Source of the DNA: Terriglobia bacterium
GTDB lineage: Bacteria; Acidobacteriota; Terriglobia; JAIQFV01
Direction of reading: 5' to 3'
DNA: 64,000 nucleotides
Assembly: GCA_020072965.1 (NCBI GenBank)
Contig: JAIQFY010000007.1
Coordinates: forward strand, 59,559-123,558
In this document: in pieces, positions 56,475 to 64,000 of the stretch
How positions within the stretch are numbered: position 1 is the stretch's first letter
Layout: each line of letters starts with the position of its first letter
Translations under genes and position numbers: made by a program
Notes under the pieces: generated by a model
What the model saw: the letters and a program-made list of their open reading frames with translations, nothing else
Told to the model about the DNA's origin: nothing
Databases searched by the model: none

Positions 56475-56593
56475 AAGCTAGATTCGACGCCACAGCCCGG
56501 GGGACTGGAAAGGGATGTGGCAGTGGTAAATCTCCCCGCGGAAGGCCAGGGATTTCGGCTGACCGAATCTTCCAGCAGAGAAAAGAGGATTAC

Positions 56594-57514
56594 TTGATTC
56601 AAGTCACCATGAAGGAATTGCTCGAGGCAGGCGTCCACTTCGGGCATCAAACGAGACGCTGGAATCCGAAGATGAAGGAATACATTTTCGGAGAACGGAA
56701 CGGCATCTACATCATTGATCTCCAGAAGACCCTCAAGATGTTCAAGGAGGCCTTGCAGTCCATAACCGAACTGGCCGCCCAGGGGAAGATTATCCTGTAT
56801 GTGGGAACCAAACGGCAGGCCCAGGATGCTATTGCCGAGGAAGCCCAGCGCTGCGGCATGTATTTCGTGAATCAACGCTGGTTGGGTGGGTTGTTAACCA
56901 ATTTTGTCACCATTCAGCGGTCCATCAAGCGGCTGAAAGATCTGGAGGCCATGAAGGCCGACGGGAGCTATGAACTTCGCTCTAAGAAGGAAGTCGCAAG
57001 GCTGGAACGGGAACGCGCGGCGTTGGAGAAGAATCTTTCCGGGATTAAGAATATGCCCCGGTTGCCGGACGCGCTCTTTGTCGTGGATTCTGGAAAGGAA
57101 GAGATTGCAATTTTGGAAGCCCGCAAGCTGGGCATCCCGGTTTTCAGCATCGTCGATACCAACTGCAATCCGGATGTCATTGACTTTATCATTCCAGGCA
57201 ATGACGACGCCCTCCGCGCCATCCGGTTGTTCACACAAAAGGTGGCCGATGCAATCCTGGAAGGTCAGCAGCTCCGGCTGGCCCAGGAGGTAGAAGCCGA
57301 AAAGCTGGCTCAAGAACAGGCCACCGCAGAAGGATCGGGCGAAATCGGCGAGCCGGTCGAAGCCGCTGCGATTGCGGAAGCTGCAACGACAGGGGCTGAG
57401 AGTTCAACTGCCGGACCAGGAGGATCAGAGGGAACCGGGGGAACCGATGAAGCGGGTCGCAAGCGCCGGCCGCGAAGGCCCCGCCCATTGACACACACCT
57501 CAACCGTTCGCTGA
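56594..57514 (+). CDS. rpsB: 30S ribosomal protein S2
   Basis: The 306-residue protein is S2: [70 protein letters not shown] and [15 protein letters not shown]. The start is TTG at 56594 with AAGAGGA five bases upstream; no ATG fits. About the last 65 residues are an Ala/Gly/Glu-rich low-complexity tail ending in a basic [10 protein letters not shown] stretch, longer than in most S2 proteins. A strong terminator follows. S2 is normally paired with EF-Ts, as here. Confidence 0.97.
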   Translation: MIQVTMKELLEAGVHFGHQTRRWNPKMKEYIFGERNGIYIIDLQKTLKMFKEALQSITELAAQGKIILYVGTKRQAQDAIAEEAQRCGMYFVNQRWLGGLLTNFVTIQRSIKRLKDLEAMKADGSYELRSKKEVARLERERAALEKNLSGIKNMPRLPDALFVVDSGKEEIAILEARKLGIPVFSIVDTNCNPDVIDFIIPGNDDALRAIRLFTQKVADAILEGQQLRLAQEVEAEKLAQEQATAEGSGEIGEPVEAAAIAEAATTGAESSTAGPGGSEGTGGTDEAGRKRRPRRPRPLTHTSTVR

Positions 57515-57610
57515 TCCCTTTCTGGACGGGACTGTGAACGTCTGGTTCACCTGCCTGATCAGGGTGAAATCGAGAGCCGCGGGGTGAATCAAATTAGTGA
57601 ATTCATTCAA

Positions 57611-57660
57611 CCTAAAAATTGTCTCCCTTTCCGGGTTGGACAATTTTTAGGTTTATTTTT
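57611..57660 (+). terminator. Rho-independent terminator after rpsB
   Basis: Perfect 13-base arms CCTAAAAATTGTC and GACAATTTTTAGG (57611-57650) followed by TTTATTTTT. It lies about 100 bases after the rpsB stop, so tsf probably needs read-through or its own promoter. Confidence 0.8.
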
Positions 57661-57667
57661 GTGGAGA

Positions 57668-57863
57668 AGCTATCAGCATTTAGCGGTCAGCTATCAGTAG
57701 TCAGCTTTCAGCTTTCAGCTATCAGCAAACACCTTTTGGCCATTGGGTTAGAACTGTGGCACGCTTCTTTCCCCCGACTGCGGCCAGAAAGCTAATGTCT
57801 ATTCAAACCGGTCGAAGGGTTCGATTGCTGACGGCTGAAAGCTGACCGCTGATGGCTGAAAGC
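57668..57863. repeat. Short tandem TCAGC-type repeats with inverted partner array
   Basis: Left block 57668-57726 repeats AGCTNTCAGC/GGTCAGC units (AGCTTTCAGCTTTCAGC). The right block 57826-57863 carries the inverse (GGCTGAAAGCTGACCGCTG). About 100 bases of unique sequence separate them. The two blocks can pair as an imperfect giant hairpin directly upstream of tsf. Confidence 0.75.
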
Positions 57864-57890
57864 TTTTTTTCTGGAGGAATAATCAATCTT

Positions 57891-58826
57891 ATGGAAATTT
57901 CAGCAAAAGACGTTAAGGAGCTTCGGGAACGGACCGGCGCCGGCATGATGGAGTGCAAGAAGGCACTGGTGGAGGCCAAGGGAAACATCGAGGAAGCGAT
58001 TACCATCCTTCGAAAGCGGGGTCTGGCCAGCGCCGCCAAGAAATCGGGGCGCGTCACCTCGGAAGGCCTGGTCGACGTTCGGGTCGCCACCGTCGAAGGG
58101 ACCTCGGTCGGAGTTATTGTCGAAGTGAATTGTGAAACCGACTTTGTAGCCCGCACGGAAGCTTTCAAGGATTTTGTCTCCCAGGTGGGAGAACACCTCT
58201 TGCAGCAAAAAGCAGCCTCGCTGGAGCAATTGCTCTCACAAAAGTTTCATCCGGAAAGGACGAAAACGGTCCATGAGATCCTGCTGGAGAAAATAGCGCA
58301 CATCAAAGAGAACCTTTCGATCCGCCGCTTTGAAGTGATGGAGTTAAGTGGCCAGGGGGCATTGGGAGTTTACATCCACGCGGGGGGAAAGATCGGGGTG
58401 CTCGTGGAGTTGGGGGCCGCAGGGGGGACGAACACCGCGGGAGAGGCATTTCAAGGCTTGGTTCACGACGTGGCCATGCATGTGGCCGCTTCCGATCCCA
58501 AGTACCTCAGCCGTCAGCATGTGCCTTCCGAAGTGCTGGAGCGCGAAAAAGATATCGCCCGGGCCAAAGTCCCCCCCGGCAAACCCGCCCCGGTGGTTGA
58601 AAAGATTGTGGAAGGTCAACTCGCGAAGTTTTACGGAGAGGTGTGTTTGTTGGAACAGCCCTTTGTAAAGGAGCCGGGGATCTCGATGGGTCAGTGGTTG
58701 GCTCAGAAAGCTCCTGCCCTGGGGGGAACGGTGGAAGTCCGTCGCTTCGTCCGATTCAAGACGGGTGAAGGAATTGAAAAGCCTCCGGACGATTTTGCAG
58801 CAGAAGTCGCGGCTCAAATAAAGTAG
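57891..58826 (+). CDS. tsf: Translation elongation factor Ts
   Basis: The product is EF-Ts, the nucleotide exchange factor for EF-Tu. The start at ATG 57891 fits the conserved N-terminus [26 protein letters not shown]; the frame is open upstream through the repeat. GGAGGA lies 12 bases before the ATG, rather far. The 311-residue protein contains [18 protein letters not shown]-like KIGVLVEL and the C-terminal core module. The distance to rpsB is unusually long because of a terminator and repeat arrays. Confidence 0.96.
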   Translation: MEISAKDVKELRERTGAGMMECKKALVEAKGNIEEAITILRKRGLASAAKKSGRVTSEGLVDVRVATVEGTSVGVIVEVNCETDFVARTEAFKDFVSQVGEHLLQQKAASLEQLLSQKFHPERTKTVHEILLEKIAHIKENLSIRRFEVMELSGQGALGVYIHAGGKIGVLVELGAAGGTNTAGEAFQGLVHDVAMHVAASDPKYLSRQHVPSEVLEREKDIARAKVPPGKPAPVVEKIVEGQLAKFYGEVCLLEQPFVKEPGISMGQWLAQKAPALGGTVEVRRFVRFKTGEGIEKPPDDFAAEVAAQIK

Positions 58827-59017
58827 AATGGCCGGGCCTGACGGATCCATGCGGGAGAAAAAAAGCGGGCCGACCTGCTATCTATCCATTTCTCCGGATG
58901 GTGGCTCCCGGGTCCGCTGGACGCACGCGGAATTTCAGACCATTCTTCCCGGTGTTCTCCCGGTCATTGCGTTTAGATTCATTGTGTCTTATCTGGGGAT
59001 TCTCAAAGCGACCTTGC

Positions 59018-59740
59018 ATGAAAAATTTTCAAGTAAAATTCAAAAGAGTGCTGTTGAAATTGAGCGGTGAAGCGCTCATGGGTCGGCAAGGCTACGGCGT
59101 GGACCCGCTGGTGGCGGCCAGTATTGCGGATCAGATTAAGGAGGTCCACAGACTCGGGGTGGAATTAAGCATTGTGATCGGTGGGGGTAACATCTTCCGG
59201 GGGGTGGCGGCGAGCGCCAAGGGCATGGACCGGGTTTCCGGGGATGTGATGGGGATGCTGGCCACCATGATTAACGCGATCGCTCTGCAGGATGCGCTCG
59301 AAAAAGTGAAAGTCATTACCCGTGTCATGTCGGCGATTGAGATGCGCGAGGTGGCTGAACCCTTCATCCGCCGGCGCGCCTTGCGCCATCTGGAAAAGAA
59401 ACGCGTGGTGATCTTTGCCGCGGGAACAGGGAACCCGTACTTTTCGACCGACACGGCGGCGGCCTTGCGGGCCATGGAGATCAAGGCAGAAGTGATCTTG
59501 AAGGCGACTCGGGTGGATGGCATCTATGACAGCGATCCTTTGAAGAATCGCGGTGCCAAGATGTTTCGTGAAATCTCCTACATTGACGTGCTCAAGAAGG
59601 GGCTGGCCGTCATGGATACGACGGCGATCTCGTTGTGTATGGACAACAAGATGCCGATTATTGTCTTTAACTTGCTCAAGCGGGGGAATATCAAGAGGAC
59701 GGTTTTGGGGGCCACGGTGGGAACCCTCGTCCATCTTTAA
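59018..59740 (+). CDS. pyrH: UMP kinase
   Basis: The 240-residue protein is a bacterial UMP kinase (UMP + ATP to UDP) of the amino acid kinase fold: [74 protein letters not shown] and [12 protein letters not shown]. The start at ATG 59018 gives the standard length; an open extension of 40 codons upstream has no similarity to the family. There is no strong ribosome binding site. It lies between tsf and frr, as in many bacteria. Confidence 0.96.
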   Translation: MKNFQVKFKRVLLKLSGEALMGRQGYGVDPLVAASIADQIKEVHRLGVELSIVIGGGNIFRGVAASAKGMDRVSGDVMGMLATMINAIALQDALEKVKVITRVMSAIEMREVAEPFIRRRALRHLEKKRVVIFAAGTGNPYFSTDTAAALRAMEIKAEVILKATRVDGIYDSDPLKNRGAKMFREISYIDVLKKGLAVMDTTAISLCMDNKMPIIVFNLLKRGNIKRTVLGATVGTLVHL

Positions 59741-59762
59741 ACCGGGTTCGGAGTCAATCCCT

Positions 59763-60320
59763 ATGATGAAGGAAATTCTTGCTCAGACCAAAGCACGAAT
59801 GGAAAAATCAGTGGAGGACTTCAAACACACCTTGACGTCAATTCGAACCGGCCGGGCAAGTGTCGGACTCATAGATCACCTCCGAGTGGACTATTATGGC
59901 ACGCCCACTCCATTGAACCAGTTGGCGTCTTTGGCGGTTCCGGAGCCGACTTCAATTACCGTCCAACCTTGGGATATCTCGCAGCTCGGGGCCATTGAAA
60001 AATGCATTCGCTCCTCGGACTTGGGTTTGAATCCGGTCAATGACGGCAAGATTATCCGGGTTCCCATTCCGCCCCTTACTGAAGAACGTCGCCGTGAGCT
60101 GGCGAAACACCTCCATAAGATTCTGGAGGATCATCGTACGGCGATCCGGAATATCCGGAGAGATGAGAACGAGCGGGTGAAGAAGGCCCTGAAGGACAAG
60201 ACGATCTCGGAGGATGATGAGAAGAAAACCCTTGACGAGATCCAGAAGGTAACAAACCAGTTCATAGAGAAGCTGGAAGGAGTCGGGAAAGGTAAGGAAA
60301 AGGAAATCATGGAGGTCTAG
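59763..60320 (+). CDS. frr: Ribosome recycling factor
   Basis: The 185-residue protein matches RRF in length and motifs: MEKSVEDFKHTLTSIRTGRAS, HLRVDYYGTPTPLNQLAS, VQPWDISQLGAIEKCI, PIPPLTEERRRELAKHLHKILE and RDENERVKKALKDK. It splits post-termination ribosomes together with EF-G, encoded about 1.3 kb downstream. ATG 59763 or 59766 may be the start. Its 5' end lies 22 bases after pyrH. Confidence 0.96.
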   Translation: MMKEILAQTKARMEKSVEDFKHTLTSIRTGRASVGLIDHLRVDYYGTPTPLNQLASLAVPEPTSITVQPWDISQLGAIEKCIRSSDLGLNPVNDGKIIRVPIPPLTEERRRELAKHLHKILEDHRTAIRNIRRDENERVKKALKDKTISEDDEKKTLDEIQKVTNQFIEKLEGVGKGKEKEIMEV

Positions 60321-60329
60321 GTTCAGTAG

Positions 60330-60355
60330 CCCTGGTCCGGGCAATGGGCCGGGGT
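60330..60355. repeat. GC-rich hairpin after frr, family C-like copy 4
   Basis: CCCTGGTCCGGG, CAAT, GGGCCGGGG: imperfect arms resembling the hairpins at 14162, 15859 and 17835. It lies 10 bases after the frr stop and has no T-run. Confidence 0.5.
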
Positions 60356-60476
60356 TCGGTCTTCCATTCCTCTTTCATGGAAGCCACGGGCTTCATTCCG
60401 GAGCCCTTTGGGAGTGCGGGGTTGGGGCATCAGGAAGATTCTTAAGCGCCACACGTATTTTTTTTGATGGAGAGGG

Positions 60477-60505
60477 TTGACAATTCAAGAGTCTGCCGAT
60501 AGACT
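60477..60505 (+). promoter_or_regulatory. Likely sigma-70-type promoter for the rpsL operon
   Basis: TTGACA at 60477-60482, 17-base spacer, TAGACT at 60500-60505, about 80 bases before the rpsL GTG start. It implies that the str-type operon is transcribed separately from frr. Confidence 0.65.
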
Positions 60506-60588
60506 CGTAGGGTTTGTCAGGTGGTGGGTAACGCGCTAGTGCGTAGCGTGGTATATAACTTTCGGAACAGAATTGTTCGAGGGATTCG

Positions 60589-60963
60589 GTGCCAACTTTT
60601 AGTCAACTCGTGAGAATGGGGCGCAGGCGACCGCGGTACAAGACCAGTAGTCCTGCGTTGCAAGGTTGTCCGCAAAAACGTGGAGTGTGCGTGCGAGTAT
60701 ACACGACCACGCCTAAGAAGCCCAATTCCGCTCTGAGGAAAGTCGCCCGAGTGCGACTGACCAACGGCATTGAAGTAACCACTTACATTCCGGGCATTGG
60801 GCACAATCTTCAAGAGCATTCGATTGTCCTCATTCGCGGGGGACGCGTCAAAGATCTGCCTGGTGTTCGATACCACGTCGTTCGCGGCACGCTCGATTCA
60901 GTGGGAGTGGCCGAGCGTCGCCAAAGCCGGTCCAAATACGGCGCGAAAAGACCGAAAGCCTAG
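60589..60963 (+). CDS. rpsL: 30S ribosomal protein S12
   Basis: The 124-residue protein is S12: [77 protein letters not shown] and a basic [12 protein letters not shown] tail. It contains the PKKPNSA lysine region where streptomycin resistance mutations occur in other species; the wild-type residues are present. GTG start at 60589 with GAGGGA four bases upstream. First gene of an rpsL-rpsG-fusA-tuf arrangement. Confidence 0.97.
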   Translation: MPTFSQLVRMGRRRPRYKTSSPALQGCPQKRGVCVRVYTTTPKKPNSALRKVARVRLTNGIEVTTYIPGIGHNLQEHSIVLIRGGRVKDLPGVRYHVVRGTLDSVGVAERRQSRSKYGAKRPKA

Positions 60964-61107
60964 AGTCCAGACCACCCTTTGATCACAACTTGATCAGGTC
61001 GCGACGAAAGCAGTTGCGGCGGGCTTGCCGAAGGCAGATGCCTCGACCCCGCAAAACCTTTCGGAACGAAATCGTCCTGAGAACGAATTAAGCGCGAGGT
61101 TACGTCT

Positions 61108-61578
61108 ATGCCGAGAAGGAGAGTTGTCGCCCGCCGGGAGGTCGATCCCGATGCCATTTTCAACAGCACCCTGGTGGCGAAGTTTGTCAATTCCCTCATG
61201 AGCCAGGGCAAGAAAACGGTGGCAGAAGGGATCTTCTATGCCGCCATGGATCTCATCAAGAAGAAGGCGAATGACGACCCCCTGAAGGTTTTCAAAAAGG
61301 CAGTGGAGAACGTCAAGCCCGTCCTGGAAGTGAAGACGCGCCGCGTCGGGGGCGCAAACTACCAGGTGCCCGTCGAGGTCAACCGCAGCCGCCAGCAATC
61401 GCTTTCCATCCGCTGGCTGATCAATTACGCCCGCGATCGCAATGAAAAATCGATGCGGGAGCGCCTGGCCAATGAGCTGCTGGACGCGTCGAATAACCGC
61501 GGCGGGGCCATTAAGAAGAAAGACGATACCCACCGGATGGCGGAAGCCAACAAGGCCTTTGCGCATTACCGCTGGTAA
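61108..61578 (+). CDS. rpsG: 30S ribosomal protein S7
   Basis: The 156-residue protein is S7: [84 protein letters not shown] and [16 protein letters not shown]7 nucleates the head of the small subunit. Length is normal. It lies 144 bases after rpsL and 23 bases before fusA. Confidence 0.97.
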   Translation: MPRRRVVARREVDPDAIFNSTLVAKFVNSLMSQGKKTVAEGIFYAAMDLIKKKANDDPLKVFKKAVENVKPVLEVKTRRVGGANYQVPVEVNRSRQQSLSIRWLINYARDRNEKSMRERLANELLDASNNRGGAIKKKDDTHRMAEANKAFAHYRW

Positions 61579-61601
61579 AGAGAGAGTTTCAGGCGTACAT
61601 C

Positions 61602-63719
61602 ATGGCACGGACCACACCCTTGGAGCGAACCCGGAACATCGGCATCATGGCGCACATTGATGCGGGGAAGACGACGTGTACCGAGCGGATTCTTTATTAC
61701 ACGGGCGTCAACTACAAGCTAGGTGAGGTCCATGAAGGCACTGCGACGATGGACTGGATGGAACAGGAACAAGAGCGCGGGATCACAATCACTTCCGCCG
61801 CCACGACCTGTTTCTGGTCTGGTTCACAAAACCAGTTCGAAGAACATCGGGTGAATATCATCGATACGCCGGGACACGTTGATTTTACCGCCGAGGTCGA
61901 GCGCAGCCTCCGCGTCCTGGATGGTGCCATCGCGCTGCTGGGCGCCGTGGAAGGGGTCGAACCCCAGACGGAAACGGTGTGGCGCCAGGCCGACAAATAC
62001 CGCGTTCCCCGATTGGTGTTTGTTAACAAAATGGACCGCGTGGGCGCTGATTTTGAGAATTGTGTGGATATGATCCGGACGCGGGTCCATGCCACCCCCC
62101 TCGTCATTCAAATTCCCCTTGGAAAAGAAGATAAATTTCAAGGCGTCATCGACCTGATTCAGCAAAAGGCCATCGTCTACCAGGATGAAACACTGGGGGC
62201 GGCCTATGAGACGAAGGAGATACCCCCGGTCTATGCCGCGACCGTGGCGTCTCATCGCGAGAAACTGATTGAGACGGTGTGCGAGTGCGATGACATCATG
62301 CTGGAGAAGTACCTCCACGGGAAACCGATTGGTGCCGAAGATTTGAAGGCGTCGATTCGACGGTCCACCATCGGATTGAAACTCGTTCCGGTCCTGTGTG
62401 GATCCGCCTTCAAGAATAAAGGGGTGCAGCCGCTGCTGGATGCGGTGATTGATTACCTGCCGTCCCCCATGGACGTTCCTCCGGTGGAGGGCGTCGTCAC
62501 AAAGGAGGGCGAGGATCCGCCCATCCGCCGGGCCAGCGATGAAGAGCCCTTTTCCGCCTTGGTGTTCAAGATCATGACGGACCCGTTTGTCGGGCAACTG
62601 GCCTTCTTCCGCGTCTATTCCGGTAAGCTCAGCACCGGGGAGGGCGTCTGGAATTCGACAAAACAGAAACGCGAGCGCATCGGGCGATTGTTGAAAATGC
62701 ACGCCAACAAGCGCGAAGAGATTAAGGAAGTCTATGCCGGAGACATCGCCGCGGCGGTGGGTCTGAAGAACGTGTTGACCGGCGATACGATCTGCGACGA
62801 GGACCATCCCATCGTGCTGGAGGCGATGGATTTTCCGACGCCGGTGATCTCGCTGGCGATCGAGCCGAAATCCAAGGCGGATCAGGAGAAGATGGGGTTT
62901 GCGCTGCAAAAATTGATGCAGGAAGATCCCACCTTCCGCGTCAAGACGGATACCGAAACCGGTCAAACCATTATCGCCGGGATGGGCGAGCTGCACCTTG
63001 AAATCATCGTCGACCGCATGATGCGCGAGTTCAAGGTCGATGCGAATGTTGGAAAACCGCAGGTAGCCTATCGGGAGACCATCCGCAAGAGAGCCGAAGC
63101 GGAAGGCAAATTCATTCGCCAGACCGGCGGCCGGGGCCAGTACGGCCATGTGAAAATTTATGTCGAGCCCGCCATGCCGGGTGAAGGATTTGTGTTTGAA
63201 AATAAGGTCGTCGGGGGTTCCATCCCCAGGGAATACATCAATCCGGTCGAGAAGGGTATCGCCGAAGCGATGGAAACGGGAGTGTTGGCAGGCTACGAAA
63301 TGCAGGATGTCAAGGTGACCCTGTACGACGGCAGCTACCACGAAGTCGACTCTTCCGAAATTGCTTTCAAGATCGCCGGCTCGATGGCCTTTAAGGATGG
63401 TGTCGCCCGCGCCCACCCCGTGCTTCTGGAACCGATCATGAAAGTTGAGGTGGTCGTTCCCGAGGAATATATGGGTGACGTGATCGGAGATCTTAATGCC
63501 CGCCGGGGACATATTGAGCGGATGGAACGACGTGCCGGCTCTCAAGTCATCACGGCGCGGGTGCCCCTGTCGGATATGTTTGGCTACGCCACGGACCTGC
63601 GTTCGCGTACCCAGGGGCGCGCCACTTACTCCATGCACTTCCTTCGTTATGAAGAGGCGCCCAAACTGGTGGCGGAGGAAGTGATTGCTAAGGTGACCGG
63701 CCGGGCGGTTCGCAGGTAG
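61602..63719 (+). CDS. fusA: Translation elongation factor G
   Basis: The 705-residue GTPase is EF-G. It has G1 AHIDAGKTT (about residues 17-25), the switch region [13 protein letters not shown]3 DTPGHVDF and G4 NKMD, then domains II to V ending [21 protein letters not shown]. It drives tRNA-mRNA translocation and, with RRF, ribosome recycling. It is complete and of normal length. A perfect terminator hairpin directly follows, separating it from tuf. Confidence 0.98.
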   Translation: MARTTPLERTRNIGIMAHIDAGKTTCTERILYYTGVNYKLGEVHEGTATMDWMEQEQERGITITSAATTCFWSGSQNQFEEHRVNIIDTPGHVDFTAEVERSLRVLDGAIALLGAVEGVEPQTETVWRQADKYRVPRLVFVNKMDRVGADFENCVDMIRTRVHATPLVIQIPLGKEDKFQGVIDLIQQKAIVYQDETLGAAYETKEIPPVYAATVASHREKLIETVCECDDIMLEKYLHGKPIGAEDLKASIRRSTIGLKLVPVLCGSAFKNKGVQPLLDAVIDYLPSPMDVPPVEGVVTKEGEDPPIRRASDEEPFSALVFKIMTDPFVGQLAFFRVYSGKLSTGEGVWNSTKQKRERIGRLLKMHANKREEIKEVYAGDIAAAVGLKNVLTGDTICDEDHPIVLEAMDFPTPVISLAIEPKSKADQEKMGFALQKLMQEDPTFRVKTDTETGQTIIAGMGELHLEIIVDRMMREFKVDANVGKPQVAYRETIRKRAEAEGKFIRQTGGRGQYGHVKIYVEPAMPGEGFVFENKVVGGSIPREYINPVEKGIAEAMETGVLAGYEMQDVKVTLYDGSYHEVDSSEIAFKIAGSMAFKDGVARAHPVLLEPIMKVEVVVPEEYMGDVIGDLNARRGHIERMERRAGSQVITARVPLSDMFGYATDLRSRTQGRATYSMHFLRYEEAPKLVAEEVIAKVTGRAVRR

Positions 63720-63720
63720 T

Positions 63721-63755
63721 TTTTTCCCAACTCCGCGGAGTTGGGATTTTTTTTA
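63721..63755. terminator. Bidirectional-looking terminator between fusA and tuf
   Basis: Perfect arms CCCAACTC and GAGTTGGG around CGCG (63726-63745), with T-runs on both sides. It begins right after the fusA stop codon. Confidence 0.85.
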
Positions 63756-63870
63756 TAAGGTGTCCTGACTTGGGCGGTTCACTGGATGCCGGCTCGAAAG
63801 CCGGGAGCTTTGACCGCTGGGAATCAAGAGTGCAATGAATTGATTTTATACATCTCATGAGGAGACCGCC

Positions 63871-64000
63871 ATGGCGAAGGAGAAATTTGATCGATCCAAG
63901 CCGCACGTCAACATTGGGACGATCGGGCACATTGATCACGGGAAGACGACGTTGACATCGGCGATCACGAAGGTGCTGCAGAAGCACAATCCGAAGGTGC
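63871..64000 (+). CDS. tuf: Translation elongation factor Tu, N-terminal fragment (3' end missing)
   Basis: ATG 63871 follows GAGGAGA by six bases. The 43 visible residues are [36 protein letters not shown] and onward, containing the G1 loop GHIDHGKTT of EF-Tu. The gene runs off the right edge of the window. Position after fusA is standard. A strong terminator in front suggests partly independent expression, but no clear promoter could be picked out of the 115-base gap. Confidence 0.96.
   Translation, partial: MAKEKFDRSKPHVNIGTIGHIDHGKTTLTSAITKVLQKHNPKV

Noticed and set aside
61824..63638. Very long antisense open frame across fusA
   Set aside because: It mirrors the codon pattern of the strongly conserved fusA gene; antisense open frames are common in such genes.
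1..64000. CRISPR arrays, transposases, integrases or prophage genes
   Set aside because: None seen; the repeats found are short palindromes or protein-coding repeats rather than evenly spaced CRISPR repeats.

Overview
The window comes from an uncultured-looking bacterium with moderately GC-rich DNA. Long repetitive secreted proteins carrying S-layer homology (SLH) repeats, FG-GAP/VCBS propellers, BACON and putative-Ig modules, together with a dense glycosyltransferase/methyltransferase island, fit Acidobacteriota or a similar soil or subsurface phylum. That placement is an inference and no rRNA gene is present to test it.

Layout. (1) 1-18.3 kb is a surface-protein region. It holds a giant M6-type metalloprotease with three seven-bladed propellers and three C-terminal SLH repeats (5' end outside the window), a subtilisin-like S8 protease with three SLH repeats, a convergent SLH plus beta-propeller protein with a decayed second copy beside it, and three tandem paralogous small secreted proteins with one SLH repeat each. 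Decayed SLH remnants and hairpin repeats sit in the long spacers. (2) 18.3-30.4 kb is a + strand polysaccharide cluster: a GT4 transferase, an FkbM methyltransferase, a 1618-residue fusion (CsaB-like pyruvyl transferase, coiled coil, two GT domains, GT2), two methyltransferases, a GT-C membrane transferase and another GT4. (3) 30.5-49.1 kb mixes strands: five further glycosyltransferases (two inverted paralogous GT-C enzymes, two GT2 and a DPM1-like polyprenyl-phosphate transferase translationally coupled to a GT-C enzyme), another FG-GAP/SLH giant, a PLP decarboxylase-like/epimerase/methyltransferase operon and a TMTC-like GT-C/TPR protein. (4) 49.6-55.3 kb is a + strand run: B12-binding radical SAM, radical SAM/SPASM, methyltransferase, GT2, methyltransferase. 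(5) 55.5-64 kb is housekeeping: rplM-rpsI-rpsB-tsf-pyrH-frr, then rpsL-rpsG-fusA and the start of tuf.

How it may work together. SLH repeats in other bacteria bind a pyruvylated cell-envelope glycan, and CsaB is the enzyme that makes that ketal. A CsaB domain, many sugar transferases and six SLH proteins in one 50 kb stretch suggest a locus that both builds the glycan anchor and encodes the proteins that dock on it. The SLH repeats are a distinctive variant: 12 of 13 carry a conserved cysteine pair. GT-C enzymes next to a polyprenyl-phosphate sugar synthase suggest that surface proteins or lipids are also glycosylated.

No rRNA, convincing tRNA, CRISPR array, transposase or phage gene was seen. 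Several families of short palindromic repeats are scattered between genes.
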